Part shown: piece after piece, positions 7,870 to 17,741 of the stretch
Numbering within the stretch: the first letter of the stretch is position 1
How the letters are laid out: each line of letters begins with the position of its first letter
Source: Solemya velum gill symbiont
GTDB taxonomy: Bacteria; Pseudomonadota; Gammaproteobacteria; Chromatiales; Chromatiaceae
Reading direction: 5' to 3'
NCBI RefSeq assembly: GCF_000787395.1
Contig: NZ_JRAA01000001.1
Location: 744,001 to 808,000, forward strand
Length of the DNA stretch: 64,000 nt
Notes under the pieces: generated by a model
Told to the model about the DNA's origin: nothing
Seen by the model: only the letters and a program-made list of their open reading frames with translations
Databases searched by the model: none
Made by a program: the position numbers and the translations under genes

Positions 7870-10671
7870 TCAAGATAGCTTACCGTGACACTGCTTGTAT
7901 TTTTTGCCGGAGCCACATGGGCACGGCTCGTTGCGGCCAATCTTGCGTTCATCACGCACAAATGGCTGATGCTCTTCCTCAGATGGCTCTGACTCCGATT
8001 CAGCTGACGCGCTGTCACCAAGGCCTTTGAACTCCTGGTGCATGAACTCCATCTGCTTTGGCGCTTCATGCGGCACATCCAGAGGAGATGTTTGCTGAAT
8101 ACGAACAAGTGACAGCGTCTTGATAACATCGACCTTGATCGTATCGAGCATTGCCGAGAACATTTCGAATGCCTCGCGCTTATACTCCTGCTTGGGATTT
8201 TTCTGTGCATAGCCACGCAGGTGAATTCCCTGGCGCAGGTAATCCATCGCCGCAAGGTGCTCTTTCCAGTGCGTATCCAGCGTCTCAAGCATGATGCCCT
8301 TTTCGAAATTTCGCATCTGCTCGGCACCGGCCAGCTCGACTTTCTTGTCGTAAATCGTGTTGAGCATCTCCAGCAGTCGACCCCGCAATGTCTCCTCATG
8401 CAGGTCGTGGTCTTCATCAAGCCACTTCTGTAGCGGGGCTTCCAGTGCGAATTCACGCTTCAGCGCCTCTTCGAGGCCGGGCACGTCCCACTGCTCCTCA
8501 AGACTCTGCGGAGGAATATAGAGGCTGATGGTATCGTTGAGCACTTCCTCGCGCATTGCCAGGATGGTGTCATAGACATCTTCCATATCCATCAGGTCGT
8601 TGCGCTGTGTATAGACAACTTTACGCTGGTCATTGGCGACATCATCGTACTCGAGCAGTTGCTTACGAATATCGAAGTTGCGCCCTTCAACCTTGCGCTG
8701 GGCATTCTCAATCGCCTTGTTAACCCATGGGTGCTCAATCGCCTCACCTTTATCCATGCCCAGCTTTTGCATCATGCCGGAAACTCGATCAGATGCAAAA
8801 ATACGCATCAGGCTATCCTGCAACGAGAGATAAAATCTGCTTGAACCGGCATCACCCTGACGTCCCGAACGACCACGCAGCTGATTATCGACACGGCGTG
8901 ATTCGTGGCGCTCTGTACCGATTACGTGTAAGCCGCCAGCTTCAAGGACCTTGGCATGACGCTCCTGCCACTCTGACTTGATCTTCTCAACTTGCGCATC
9001 TGAAGCATCATCATTCAGCGCCTGCAGTTCAGCATCAAGACTGCCGCCAAGAACGATGTCGGTACCACGACCCGCCATATTGGTTGCAATAGTAACCGCA
9101 CCCGGACGACCGGCATCCTCGATAATATGCGCCTCGCGCTCATGCTGTTTCGCATTGAGCACCTGGTGTGGAATCTTGCGTTGATTCAGCAGTTTCGAAA
9201 TCAGTTCTGAAACCTCGATCGAGGCAGTACCAACCAGCGAGGGCTGGCCACGTTTAACGCAGTCGCGAATATCCTCGATAATCGCCTCGTACTTTTCATC
9301 CGGTGTCAGGTAGACCAGGTCTGCACGATCATCACGCGTCATTGGCTTGTTGGTCGGGATAACAACCACTTCAAGACCGTAGATCGACTGTAATTCAAAG
9401 GCCTCGGTATCGGCCGTACCAGTCATTCCCGAGAGCTTGTCATAGAGGCGGAAAAAGTTCTGGAAGGTGATCGATGCGAGCGTCTGGTTTTCCTTCTGGA
9501 TCGCCACACCCTCTTTCGCCTCGATCGCCTGGTGCAGGCCCTCGGACCAGCGACGTCCGGGCATGGTTCGGCCGGTAAATTCATCAACGATGACAATTTC
9601 ACCGTTTTGAATAATGTAGTCGACATCCTTCTGGAACAGCACATGTGCACGCAGTGCTGCGTTGACATGATGCATCAGCATTATATTCTGCGTATCGTAA
9701 AGGCTGGTTTCCGGATCCAGCAAACCTGCATCTGCCAGCGTCTGCTCGATATGCTCATGACCTTCGTCACTGAGAAAAACCTGGCGTGCTTTCTCGTCCA
9801 CCGAGTAGTCACCCGGACCAAAATCCGGTTCGCCATCTTCATTCGTGATCGGATCCTGGCGCGTCAGGGCCGGAATCAGCTTGTCGATGCGGGAGTAGAT
9901 TTCCTGATCACCCTCGGCAGGCCCCGAGATAATCAGAGGCGTCCTGGCCTCATCGATAAGGATGGAGTCAACCTCGTCAACCACGGCAAAACTGCGAGAG
10001 CGCTGCACACGCTGCTCTGCATAGAAGGCCATGTTGTCACGCAGGTAATCGAAACCATACTCGTTGTTCGTACCGTAGGTAATGTCAGCCTCGTACGCCT
10101 CTTTACGCGTAGCGTAGCGCAGGTGAAGATAGCCACCCTCGTCACCCTTGTAATCAGCATCGAAGAGAAAAGACGCTTGGTCAGGATTCAGACCGGACGA
10201 CTGAATGATGCCCAGCGAGAGACCAAGAAAATTATACAGGCGCCCCATCCACTCACCATCGCGGCGAGCCAGGTAGTCGTTGACGGTTACAACATGTACA
10301 CCATTACCATCCAGCGCATTGAGATAGACAGCCAGGGTTGCAACAAGTGTCTTACCCTCACCGGTACGCATCTCGGCAATCTTGCCATCGTGCAGAACCA
10401 TGCCGCCAATCATTTGCACATCAAAGTGGCGCATACCAAGCACGCGGCGACTCGCTTCGCGTACGGCAGCAAAGGCCTCCGGCATCAATGCATCGAGTGA
10501 TTCGCCGGCCTCGTGGCGTTCCCTGAACTCAGTGGTCTTCGCCTTCAGCTGCTCATCGGAAAGCGCTTCGAATTGAGGTTCGAGATCATTGATTTGCGCA
10601 ACTGTCTTGCGCATACGTTTGACCAGCCGGTCATTACGGCTGCCAAATATCTTGGAAAGTAGCTTTGCCAT
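7870..10671 (-). CDS. secA: Preprotein translocase motor SecA
   Basis: ATPase that pushes unfolded precursors through SecYEG. The 933 residues include the Walker A segment MRTGEGKT (G104-T108), the [23 protein letters not shown]-like motif, the preprotein cross-linking domain, the second nucleotide-binding fold ([10 protein letters not shown]) and the C-terminal zinc finger C917-x-C919...C928-H929 that binds SecB and phospholipid. The acidic linker before the finger is of ordinary length. No secM-type arrest gene is found upstream; the 170 bases before secA hold only weak promoter-like sequence. Confidence 0.98.
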   Translation of the reverse strand: MAKLLSKIFGSRNDRLVKRMRKTVAQINDLEPQFEALSDEQLKAKTTEFRERHEAGESLDALMPEAFAAVREASRRVLGMRHFDVQMIGGMVLHDGKIAEMRTGEGKTLVATLAVYLNALDGNGVHVVTVNDYLARRDGEWMGRLYNFLGLSLGIIQSSGLNPDQASFLFDADYKGDEGGYLHLRYATRKEAYEADITYGTNNEYGFDYLRDNMAFYAEQRVQRSRSFAVVDEVDSILIDEARTPLIISGPAEGDQEIYSRIDKLIPALTRQDPITNEDGEPDFGPGDYSVDEKARQVFLSDEGHEHIEQTLADAGLLDPETSLYDTQNIMLMHHVNAALRAHVLFQKDVDYIIQNGEIVIVDEFTGRTMPGRRWSEGLHQAIEAKEGVAIQKENQTLASITFQNFFRLYDKLSGMTGTADTEAFELQSIYGLEVVVIPTNKPMTRDDRADLVYLTPDEKYEAIIEDIRDCVKRGQPSLVGTASIEVSELISKLLNQRKIPHQVLNAKQHEREAHIIEDAGRPGAVTIATNMAGRGTDIVLGGSLDAELQALNDDASDAQVEKIKSEWQERHAKVLEAGGLHVIGTERHESRRVDNQLRGRSGRQGDAGSSRFYLSLQDSLMRIFASDRVSGMMQKLGMDKGEAIEHPWVNKAIENAQRKVEGRNFDIRKQLLEYDDVANDQRKVVYTQRNDLMDMEDVYDTILAMREEVLNDTISLYIPPQSLEEQWDVPGLEEALKREFALEAPLQKWLDEDHDLHEETLRGRLLEMLNTIYDKKVELAGAEQMRNFEKGIMLETLDTHWKEHLAAMDYLRQGIHLRGYAQKNPKQEYKREAFEMFSAMLDTIKVDVIKTLSLVRIQQTSPLDVPHEAPKQMEFMHQEFKGLGDSASAESESEPSEEEHQPFVRDERKIGRNEPCPCGSGKKYKQCHGKLS

Positions 10672-10841
10672 TATCTATCCGTCACAAATTTCAGCCGCTG
10701 ATGATACCGTATTCGCGGCCATGAGACACGAAGATTGGGGCAGATTTGCCAAAAAACAGGAGGAAATCGCATAACTTAGCCGAAACCGGCTATTTCTGAT
10801 AGAAATGATATCCCGGCTGGAATCTGTGCCGGGCAACAGAT

Positions 10842-11768
10842 TCAGGATTTGTCGACGTGCTTGATGAATTTTTTAGGGTTGACTGCAACGCCGTCCTTGC
10901 GCACTTCGAAGTGCAGGTGCGTACCGGTGGCCGAGCCTGTGCGGCCCATGAGGGCAATTTTCTCACCCTTTTCGACAAGATCGCCCTCGCCAACCAGAAG
11001 CTTGCTGTTGTGTGCATAGCGAGTCAAATAGCCATCGGCATGGCGAATCTCAACAAGGTAGCCATAGCCGCTCACGTACTTGGACTTAGTAACAATACCA
11101 GGAGCTACTGCAAGAATTTCTGTCCCTCTCCTGCCCGGGAAGTCGACTCCCAGGTGCATTTTCCGCTTGCCGGAAATAGGATGGATACGACTTCCGAAGC
11201 CTGAAGAGACCCAGCCACCCTTACCGACAGGTAGACCGGAAGGCATGATCTCCCTGAGTACATCCTTATTCATCAACACCTCTTCAAGAAGTGTCAGCTG
11301 ATACTCCTGCTGCTTCAGCAGGGTCTCAAAATTATCCAGCTCCGCCAGCAAGCGAATACCTGATTCACTCTCGCCGTCACTGCCGTTATCAAGTCCGCCA
11401 AGACCAGGCTCCTGGCCAAAAACAAACTCACTCTCATCGAGTTCAGCAACGCCAACCAGGTGTTCACCGACAGCCTCAAGACGCATCACCTGCGCCTGGA
11501 TGGAACCGAACCTGACAGCCAGCGCGTCAAGTTCATCCTCTGCACGTGCCTGTGCTTTTATCACGGTCTGACGATCTTCGTTAAGATTATGCTGAAGCAG
11601 ATCAATCTTGGTCAGCATCTCAGGGGATGCCTGCTGAAGACCGCGTTCATAGCCAAGCATGACTCCAACACCACCACTGATTGCGCCTACAACAGCAAGC
11701 ACAAGCACCAGCGATACTATAGATCCTATGGAAATGCGGTTCTTTTTTGCGATCAAAGATGTCACCAT
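10842..11768 (-). CDS. M23 family metallopeptidase (LytM type), membrane anchored
   Basis: Predicted periplasmic peptidoglycan endopeptidase or regulator. The ATG at 11768 gives 308 residues: a short cytoplasmic end, one membrane helix (about 12-35, poly-Val/Gly), a coiled-coil region (about 50-175) and a C-terminal M23 domain. The zinc ligands look intact: H205-x3-D209 (HLGVD) and H284-x-H286 (HLHFE), so it may be an active enzyme. An upstream in-frame ATG at 11825 would add 19 residues unlike a signal; the later start is preferred. It is divergent from the DciA gene, with 67 bases between. Confidence 0.9.
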   Translation of the reverse strand: MVTSLIAKKNRISIGSIVSLVLVLAVVGAISGGVGVMLGYERGLQQASPEMLTKIDLLQHNLNEDRQTVIKAQARAEDELDALAVRFGSIQAQVMRLEAVGEHLVGVAELDESEFVFGQEPGLGGLDNGSDGESESGIRLLAELDNFETLLKQQEYQLTLLEEVLMNKDVLREIMPSGLPVGKGGWVSSGFGSRIHPISGKRKMHLGVDFPGRRGTEILAVAPGIVTKSKYVSGYGYLVEIRHADGYLTRYAHNSKLLVGEGDLVEKGEKIALMGRTGSATGTHLHFEVRKDGVAVNPKKFIKHVDKS

Positions 11769-11835
11769 GTAATTAAGCCGACCTGGTAAACACCGGTCGC
11801 CCTTATTAATTATAAATCCGAACACTTAATCATCC

Positions 11836-12270
11836 ATGAAAAAAGAGCCCAAGAGCCTTCAGCAAATCCTGCGCAAGGCGCCATCTATCAAGAAACTTCT
11901 GCAGGAGGCAGACGCCGATCATAACCGCTTGATCCAGTTACGACAAATGGTTCCCGCGGAGCTTGCCTCCCACTGTGTCAGTGTCCACCAGCAAAAGGGG
12001 ACAATGACTATCTATCTTAGCTCACCCGCATGGGCGAGCAGAATGCGACTTATATCTAAAAAACTAGCAGATAAACTGGGTGTACGCTATATATCATGCA
12101 AGGTACAGGCTTCGCGTACACAACCAAAAATCACAAATAAAATCACCTCTCGGGCTCGTCACTCAGACTTGGCCGCCGATCTTATCGAATCGTCTATCGG
12201 CCACTCTTCTGATCCTGAACTTGATGCCATCCTGAAACGCCTGGCACAAGCAGTAAGACCGAAACACTAA
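11836..12270 (+). CDS. dciA: DUF721 / DciA-family protein
   Basis: A protein of 144 residues with the DUF721 core (RQMVPAELASHCVSV to SCKV, about 35-95), the fold of DciA, which helps load the replicative helicase DnaB in bacteria lacking DnaC. Basic N- and C-terminal tails are typical. The place between lpxC and secA, where enterics have secM, is a common location for this family in gammaproteobacteria. It is convergent with lpxC, with 7 bases between stops. The functional assignment rests on family membership. Confidence 0.8.
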   Translation: MKKEPKSLQQILRKAPSIKKLLQEADADHNRLIQLRQMVPAELASHCVSVHQQKGTMTIYLSSPAWASRMRLISKKLADKLGVRYISCKVQASRTQPKITNKITSRARHSDLAADLIESSIGHSSDPELDAILKRLAQAVRPKH

Positions 12271-12277
12271 ATAATGG

Positions 12278-13198
12278 TTATGCCGTCTCCGGAGTCGCCG
12301 GCCTGGCATAGGAGATTGGCGCATTCGCCTCCTCGTTGAAAGTCACCTCTTCCCAGGCATCCTGCTGAACCAGCAGCTCACGCAGCAGCTTATTATTCAG
12401 CGCATGCCCTGATTTGTAACCGTTGAAATGCCCTATCAGGCTGTGACCCAGCAGGTAAAGATCGCCGATCGCATCAAGGATTTTGTGCTTGACGAACTCG
12501 TCATCGTAACGCAGACCATCTTCATTGATGACCCGATACTCATCGACGACAACAGCGTTATCCAGGCTTCCGCCCAGTGCCAGGTTCATCTCGCGCAAAG
12601 CCTCGATCTCGCGCAAGAAACCGAATGTACGTGCACGGCTGACTTCGCGAACAAAAGAGGTGGAAGAGAAATCGATGGATGCAAAAGCAGGACGCTCAAC
12701 AAAGGCAGGGTGATCGAACTCGATACCAAAACTCACCTTGAAACCATCGAAAGGCTCGAACGAGGCTCGCTTGTCACCGTCCGTGACCTCAATAGGTTTT
12801 TTGATACGAATAAAACGCTTGGCGACATCCTGCTCAACAATACCGGCTGACTGAATCAGGAATACGAAGGGTGCCGCACTGCCATCCATGATTGGAATTT
12901 CTACCGCACTGACATCAACAAATGCGTTATCAATACCGAGACCGGCAAATGCGGAGAGCAGGTGTTCGACTGTGGAGACCTTGACGCCCTCTTCATTCAC
13001 AAGGGAAGTCGAAAGGCTCGTGTCACCAACGTTTTCTGCCCGTGCTTCAATGTCGACAGGCGCATCAAAATCAAGACGTCGAAAAACAATTCCTGTATCA
13101 GGGGCTGCGGGGCGCAATGTTAGCAGCACCTTCTCACCTGAATGAAGGCCGACACCAGTCGCCTTAATGCTGTTTTTCAAAGTACGCTGCTTAATCAT
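12278..13198 (-). CDS. lpxC: UDP-3-O-acyl-N-acetylglucosamine deacetylase LpxC
   Basis: First committed step of lipid A synthesis, a cytosolic zinc enzyme. With the ATG at 13198 the zinc ligands fall at H79, H238 and D242, the same numbers as in Escherichia coli, which supports this start over a GTG one codon upstream. The [14 protein letters not shown] and KSGHALNN motifs are intact and the length of 306 residues is normal. It is the last conserved gene of the dcw-lpxC-secA layout but is separated here from ftsZ by a molybdenum-cofactor island. Confidence 0.98.
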   Translation of the reverse strand: MIKQRTLKNSIKATGVGLHSGEKVLLTLRPAAPDTGIVFRRLDFDAPVDIEARAENVGDTSLSTSLVNEEGVKVSTVEHLLSAFAGLGIDNAFVDVSAVEIPIMDGSAAPFVFLIQSAGIVEQDVAKRFIRIKKPIEVTDGDKRASFEPFDGFKVSFGIEFDHPAFVERPAFASIDFSSTSFVREVSRARTFGFLREIEALREMNLALGGSLDNAVVVDEYRVINEDGLRYDDEFVKHKILDAIGDLYLLGHSLIGHFNGYKSGHALNNKLLRELLVQQDAWEEVTFNEEANAPISYARPATPETA

Positions 13199-13265
13199 CA
13201 CGCAATGCTCTCATTATTAATTGTGCCGTGACCGGAGAACCGCCTGTAAGTGGCTGTTTCTTATC

Positions 13266-13283
13266 ATTAGGGAATACCCTAAT
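13266..13283. repeat. Perfect 7-4-7 palindrome over the lpxC -10 region
   Basis: ATTAGGG, four bases, CCCTAAT. The dyad covers most of the predicted -10 hexamer and the expected start of lpxC. It could be an operator, or a hairpin at the very start of the lpxC transcript. No regulator can be assigned. Confidence 0.5.
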
Positions 13284-13307
13284 ATTGAACACGAATTGGT
13301 TTCTCAA
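13279..13307 (-). promoter_or_regulatory. Candidate sigma-70 promoter of lpxC
   Basis: On the minus strand TTGAGA (13307-13302) and TATTAG (13284-13279) are spaced by 17 bases, with a start expected near 13272, about 75 bases before the ATG. The -10 overlaps the palindrome at 13266-13283. Confidence 0.45.
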
Positions 13308-13418
13308 TGCAAGCTTATCTGTTGCTTTACGAAAGAAAATTCTATTATCACCCCGTGTCTCATCGACAGGAATCGCGTAAGATTGCATCCAAACTCTCTT
13401 CCTTCGAATGAAATCAAT

Positions 13419-14681
13419 ATGACAACAAGCACCCGTGATCTGAACAACAGTTGTGATTGTGATAACTCCAGAGAAAAATTACAACCTCTGGAATCAGCAC
13501 TCGATGCCCTGCTGTGTGCAGCACCAGGAATAAGCGATACAGAAACAGTGCCACTGCATGATGCGGCCGGCCGCATTCTTGCAGTCGACCTAGTGTCAGG
13601 AATCGATGTGCCACCGGCAGACAACAGTGCCATGGACGGTTATGCCATTGCCAACGCAGACTACAAGGGAGAGCCATTGAGAATCTCTCAACGCATTCCG
13701 GCGGGCATCTCTCCCGACCCTCTTGAAGCAGGTACCGCCGCACGTATCTTTACGGGCGCTTTCATTCCCGCAAATGCTGATGCAGTGGTGATGCAGGAGA
13801 ACGCATCAATAGGTGAGGATGGCAGCGTCTCCTTCTGCGGCGAGATCAGGACAGGCCAGAATGTTCGCAGCAGGGGTGAAGACATTACCCGTAATGAGAC
13901 CATATTAAATAAAGGTCGCAGACTGCTGCCACAGGATATCGGACTTGCTGCCTCGGTTGGTATCGGTGAAGTCGAGGTCTACAGGCGCGTGCGTGTCGCT
14001 ACATTCTTTACCGGCAGTGAACTGGTGCAACCGGGCAAGCCGCTTGAGCCAGGCCAAATCTACAACTCAAACCAGTCTGTACTCAATGCGCTGCTCAGCG
14101 CATGTGGCTGCGAACTGGTGAGCCTCGGCATTACTGAGGATACGCTTGAAGCTACCATAGAAACCTTCAAGCAGGCTGCCTCGGAGGCTGATTGCATTAT
14201 TACCAGCGGTGGTGTCTCGGTCGGTGAAGAGGATCATGTCCGTGCAGCCCTCGAGTCTCTCGGCAAAATCGATTTCTGGCGCGTCGCCATCAAACCGGGA
14301 AAACCGGTCGTGTTTGGCCAGGTCGACGATACACCGGTTATCGGTCTACCCGGAAACCCGGTCTCTGTCTTCTCCACTTTCTGCCTGTTGGCACGCCCCT
14401 TCCTGCTGACCATGCAGCAACGTGAAGATGTGATGCCTGTTTCGCACCAGGTCAGCGCCGGTTTCGACTGGAAAAAATCGGGTTCACGTCGTGAATTCGT
14501 GCGTGCACAGCTGCAGACAGATGCACAAGGACGCCAAAGCGCGATACTTTACCCGAACCAGGGCTCAGGCGTACTCTCCTCGACTTCATGGGCGCACGGC
14601 TTCGTCGAGGTTCGGGAACATAAAACCGTCACTACAGGCGATAGAGTCGTCTTCTATCCATTCAGCGGACTTATGTCATGA
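13419..14681 (+). CDS. moeA: Molybdopterin molybdenumtransferase MoeA
   Basis: Inserts molybdate into adenylylated molybdopterin to give Moco. The ATG at 13419 yields 420 residues; a longer reading frame to 13221 would add a non-homologous tail running into the lpxC promoter. Family motifs are present: [49 protein letters not shown] and [10 protein letters not shown]. The stop overlaps the moaC start by an ATGA, so the two are translationally coupled. Confidence 0.96.
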   Translation: MTTSTRDLNNSCDCDNSREKLQPLESALDALLCAAPGISDTETVPLHDAAGRILAVDLVSGIDVPPADNSAMDGYAIANADYKGEPLRISQRIPAGISPDPLEAGTAARIFTGAFIPANADAVVMQENASIGEDGSVSFCGEIRTGQNVRSRGEDITRNETILNKGRRLLPQDIGLAASVGIGEVEVYRRVRVATFFTGSELVQPGKPLEPGQIYNSNQSVLNALLSACGCELVSLGITEDTLEATIETFKQAASEADCIITSGGVSVGEEDHVRAALESLGKIDFWRVAIKPGKPVVFGQVDDTPVIGLPGNPVSVFSTFCLLARPFLLTMQQREDVMPVSHQVSAGFDWKKSGSRREFVRAQLQTDAQGRQSAILYPNQGSGVLSSTSWAHGFVEVREHKTVTTGDRVVFYPFSGLMS

Positions 14682-15154
14682 GCAAATTGACACATATAAA
14701 TGATAAGGGTGATGCCGTCATGGTCGATGTCTCGGCCAAGCAGGCAACAGTACGAGAGGCAAGAGTCAGCGGTCAGGTCAGCATGCTGCCGGAAACACTG
14801 AAGCTGATCATCGAAGGCAACCATAAGAAAGGTGACGTACTCGCAACCGCTCGCATCGCAGGCATACAAGCAGCCAAGCGCTGTTGGGAACTGATCCCCC
14901 TGTGCCACCCACTGCAACTATCATCTGTCACTGTTGAACTGACTACGGATGAAACCGACAACTCGGTACATATACTTGCTACCTGTAAAACAGTTGGCCC
15001 CACGGGTGTCGAAATGGAGGCACTGACCGCAGCATCGGTCGCTGCCCTGACAATCTACGACATGTGCAAGGCCGTTGACCGAGGCATGGTCATTGGTGAG
15101 ATCGCCCTGCTTGAGAAGAAGGGTGGAAAGAGCGGTCACTGGAAACGCAAGTAA
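14678..15154 (+). CDS. moaC: Cyclic pyranopterin monophosphate synthase MoaC
   Basis: Converts the MoaA product 3',8-cyclo-7,8-dihydro-GTP to cyclic pyranopterin monophosphate. The 158-residue product has the family motifs [25 protein letters not shown] and [12 protein letters not shown], and ends in KSGHW. No moaA is found in the window, so the first enzyme of the pathway must be encoded elsewhere. Confidence 0.97.
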   Translation: MSKLTHINDKGDAVMVDVSAKQATVREARVSGQVSMLPETLKLIIEGNHKKGDVLATARIAGIQAAKRCWELIPLCHPLQLSSVTVELTTDETDNSVHILATCKTVGPTGVEMEALTAASVAALTIYDMCKAVDRGMVIGEIALLEKKGGKSGHWKRK

Positions 15155-15209
15155 AAAACTGACTGACAACAACACCAGCGTAATTAACAGGACAACCACC
15201 TTTTCATCT

Positions 15210-17300
15210 ATGAAGCACTCTATGGACACTAATCAGGACAACCCCACCCAGCCACGTATCATGAAGCCGGCTGCGATTGCCTCTATTGTATTCCTGTTCA
15301 CCACGCTGATAATTTACCTGCTCTACCGCATAGCTTTTATCCACTATTTTTCACCCGGCACATCAAGTGACGACGTATTACTGATTACCCTGTATGGCAT
15401 GCGACTGGATACAGCACTTGTCGCAATCGAGCTCGCGCTCATGACGCTTGTCTTTCTCCTGACACGTCATTTCCGCTTGCGCGCCTTTGTTTTAACACTG
15501 ATCACACTAACCCTGATTCACATCATCCTGGGCTTATCCAACATACTTTTCTTTATGGAACGTGATCAGCACTTATGGGAGATGCTTCTCGCCAACATCA
15601 CCAGTCCAGATGAAGTCCTGATCGCCATCCTTCCATTTATCCAACTCCACCCGGCGCTCATCACCACGAGCCTGCTTCTTACCGTAATGGTGTTCTATTT
15701 TTCCTATAGAGCCACACGTCAGTTGCCGGGTATGAAACTCGACCTGTGGAAACCGCGCCGTCACCTCGGTCGTGGCATCATGCTAATCCTGTTTTTCTCA
15801 ATCTCCAATCTTGACGCAGTTGATAACAAGGTAAAAAAACACTGGACGCTTGGCTGGATTCCATTTCCGACAACCAGCCAGCTCTATATGCGCTTTGATG
15901 GCTACCAGACCAACCAGGCCGTGGTTAATCCGTTCCATGATTTTCTGCGCTTTTATGTACCCGCAACCTTTACCAGCATGTCATCAGACAAGACCGAACT
16001 GCTTGATCGCGAGGAAGCACTGAAGACAGGAAAAATATTGCTGGGAAATGACAGCAGCAATGAAACCTATCCACTCATGCACACGCTGAAACAACGACTT
16101 GAGCCTGGACTGAAGAACGTGATTATTATCCAGGTCGAGGGATTGAGCCAGTCGGTCATCGGACGCCGTAAGGAGGGCAGGGAAATGACTCCCTTCATGA
16201 ACCAGCTCAGCCAAAAAGGACTCTACTTTGATAACATGGTGCAGAGCTTCAACGCTACCGACGGTGCTGTGTTTTCTACCGCCACCGGTGTACACAAAGC
16301 CTTCTTTAACCAGAACTGGAAATATTTCCTGCCAGTGGAGATCAACGGTTATTTCGCCTCCCTTCCCCACCTGCTGGGAACTGATCACTACCAACACTTC
16401 TCCATGCATGCCTTCCACAACCGGCGTGAACTATTCAGCAGTTTTATGAGCAACCAGGGCTACAAGTCACTCGATTACCTCGATTTTCAAGTACGCCTGG
16501 GAGGCGAAGAGGTGATGCCTGAGTTCAGCAACGGACTGGGCATATTTGACGGTTTCTTTTTACAAGAGGCTGCCGACTTCCTTGCCGCTGTCGACACACC
16601 ATATACAGCTCACCTGCTCACCACCACGACGCATTCACCATGGCAAATCCCGGAAGATGCCGAGAGGCCTTTCAAGAACAAAAAAGCAAATGCCTTCCAC
16701 TATCTGGATCAAAGTATCGAGTCTCTGTTCAAGACCCTCAGGGGAAATCGCACCGCTTTTGAAGAGACCCTGTTTGTTATCGTGGCTGATCACACCAGCG
16801 TACTTTATGATGAGGGCATGATGGAACGTATCAGGGTGCCACTGATTATTTACAACCCGCATCTCGAAGTGATGAAAGACCATTGGCAGCCACACCCCGG
16901 GCACTATGCAAGCCAGGTAGATATCATTCCGACCATACTGCAGTTGCTGGATGGCAATCACATATACAGCGGCATGGGAAACAGCCTGTTACAGGAAACG
17001 CTGCCAGATGCCGGTGCCATCAGCAGCAACCGCTACGACAGCCTCTACCTCAAAGGCAACTACGCCTTGCGCTATTCACCTTTTGCAGCAACCGGAGATG
17101 AAATCCAACTATTCGAGATTCGCAATGATGAAATCATCGAGGATGACATTTCTGATACCCATCCCGATGTCGTCGAACGGCTCAGGCATGAGTACCTCTC
17201 TCTTTATGAGACCTCGGCAAGGCTCGCAAAAGAGAAGCGCTATATTCCGGTTGAGCAGGCAAATTCAACGTCTGATACCACCGCTTCAGTCAGCCGGTAG
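15210..17300 (+). CDS. LTA synthase-like membrane sulfatase / phosphotransferase
   Basis: Predicted inner-membrane protein of the alkaline-phosphatase superfamily (LtaS/OpgB-like sulfatase family). The ATG at 15210 gives 696 residues; an upstream frame to 15075 lies inside moaC. Roughly five membrane helices occupy residues 20-200, followed by a periplasmic sulfatase domain (about 290-640). NATDGAVFSTATG near T350 corresponds in position to the LtaS nucleophile region, and VADHTSV and HYASQVDIIPTIL match the metal-binding end. The donor and acceptor are unknown; phosphoglycerol or phosphoethanolamine transfer to a periplasmic glycan is the usual guess. Its place inside a moa gene run is unusual. 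Confidence 0.8.
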   Translation: MKHSMDTNQDNPTQPRIMKPAAIASIVFLFTTLIIYLLYRIAFIHYFSPGTSSDDVLLITLYGMRLDTALVAIELALMTLVFLLTRHFRLRAFVLTLITLTLIHIILGLSNILFFMERDQHLWEMLLANITSPDEVLIAILPFIQLHPALITTSLLLTVMVFYFSYRATRQLPGMKLDLWKPRRHLGRGIMLILFFSISNLDAVDNKVKKHWTLGWIPFPTTSQLYMRFDGYQTNQAVVNPFHDFLRFYVPATFTSMSSDKTELLDREEALKTGKILLGNDSSNETYPLMHTLKQRLEPGLKNVIIIQVEGLSQSVIGRRKEGREMTPFMNQLSQKGLYFDNMVQSFNATDGAVFSTATGVHKAFFNQNWKYFLPVEINGYFASLPHLLGTDHYQHFSMHAFHNRRELFSSFMSNQGYKSLDYLDFQVRLGGEEVMPEFSNGLGIFDGFFLQEAADFLAAVDTPYTAHLLTTTTHSPWQIPEDAERPFKNKKANAFHYLDQSIESLFKTLRGNRTAFEETLFVIVADHTSVLYDEGMMERIRVPLIIYNPHLEVMKDHWQPHPGHYASQVDIIPTILQLLDGNHIYSGMGNSLLQETLPDAGAISSNRYDSLYLKGNYALRYSPFAATGDEIQLFEIRNDEIIEDDISDTHPDVVERLRHEYLSLYETSARLAKEKRYIPVEQANSTSDTTASVSR

Positions 17301-17397
17301 GCCGCCATGCGAAACAACCCCGAACTGACCAGGTATTGGTGTCTCTTGAATTCGTTCAACTGGCAAGAAACCCTGTGCTGCGATAACATCGGTCACA

Positions 17398-17493
17398 CTG
17401 AGCGGAGAGAAGCGTTCGATTCCAATCCCTCCAGCTCAGCCCAACTACAGTGGTGAAAGCTTCCTCCACCACGAGACAGGTAATGGAGACGAG
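17398..17493 (+). promoter_or_regulatory. Structured leader of moaD-moaE, candidate Moco-type switch
   Basis: Three pairings stand out. CTGAGC (17398-17403) pairs with GCTCAG (17434-17439), extended inward by GGAG with CTCC across a one-base bulge. GTGGTG (17450-17455) pairs with CACCAC (17467-17472). CTCCA (17464-17468) can instead pair with TGGAG (17484-17488), which contains the moaD ribosome site. The last two pairings exclude each other, so one form would hide and the other free the ribosome site. The location suggests a molybdenum-cofactor riboswitch, but I cannot run a covariance search and the match to that family is unproven. Confidence 0.45.
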
Positions 17494-17739
17494 ATGATCA
17501 GAATTTGCTACTTTGCCCGGCTCGCAGAAGAACTGGGATGCCGCGAAGAGGAACTCGATAGTGGTTTCGATACAGTGCGAGACCTTGTTGAAATGCTTAA
17601 GCAACGTGGCGAGCCATGGCAGTCGACACTATCGGACGGTAAGCTGATGGTGGCACTCAATCACACCATGGGGTCGCTCGACTCCCAACCAGCAGATGGT
17701 GATGAGATTGCTTTCTTTCCCCCTGTCACAGGTGGCTGA
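17494..17739 (+). CDS. moaD: Molybdopterin synthase sulfur carrier subunit MoaD
   Basis: Ubiquitin-fold small subunit of molybdopterin synthase. Its C-terminal Gly-Gly becomes a thiocarboxylate that donates sulfur to cyclic pyranopterin. The 81 residues end in FFPPVTGG, exactly as the family requires. A GGAG ribosome site sits five bases before the ATG, inside the leader structure described at 17398-17493. The gene is two bases from moaE. Confidence 0.95.
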   Translation: MIRICYFARLAEELGCREEELDSGFDTVRDLVEMLKQRGEPWQSTLSDGKLMVALNHTMGSLDSQPADGDEIAFFPPVTGG

Positions 17740-17741
17740 AG

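Noticed and set aside
9532-10500. Open frame of 322 codons on the plus strand inside secA
   Set aside because: It is antisense to a complete, motif-rich secA and its translation shows no family features. Similar long shadows lie opposite ftsA (19814-20677), murC (23875-24660), ftsI (33898-34683) and the sensor kinase (57920-58681).
10777-10792. TAGCCG-N4-CGGCTA hairpin between the M23 gene and secA
   Set aside because: A six-base stem without a T-run on the minus strand is not convincing as a terminator.
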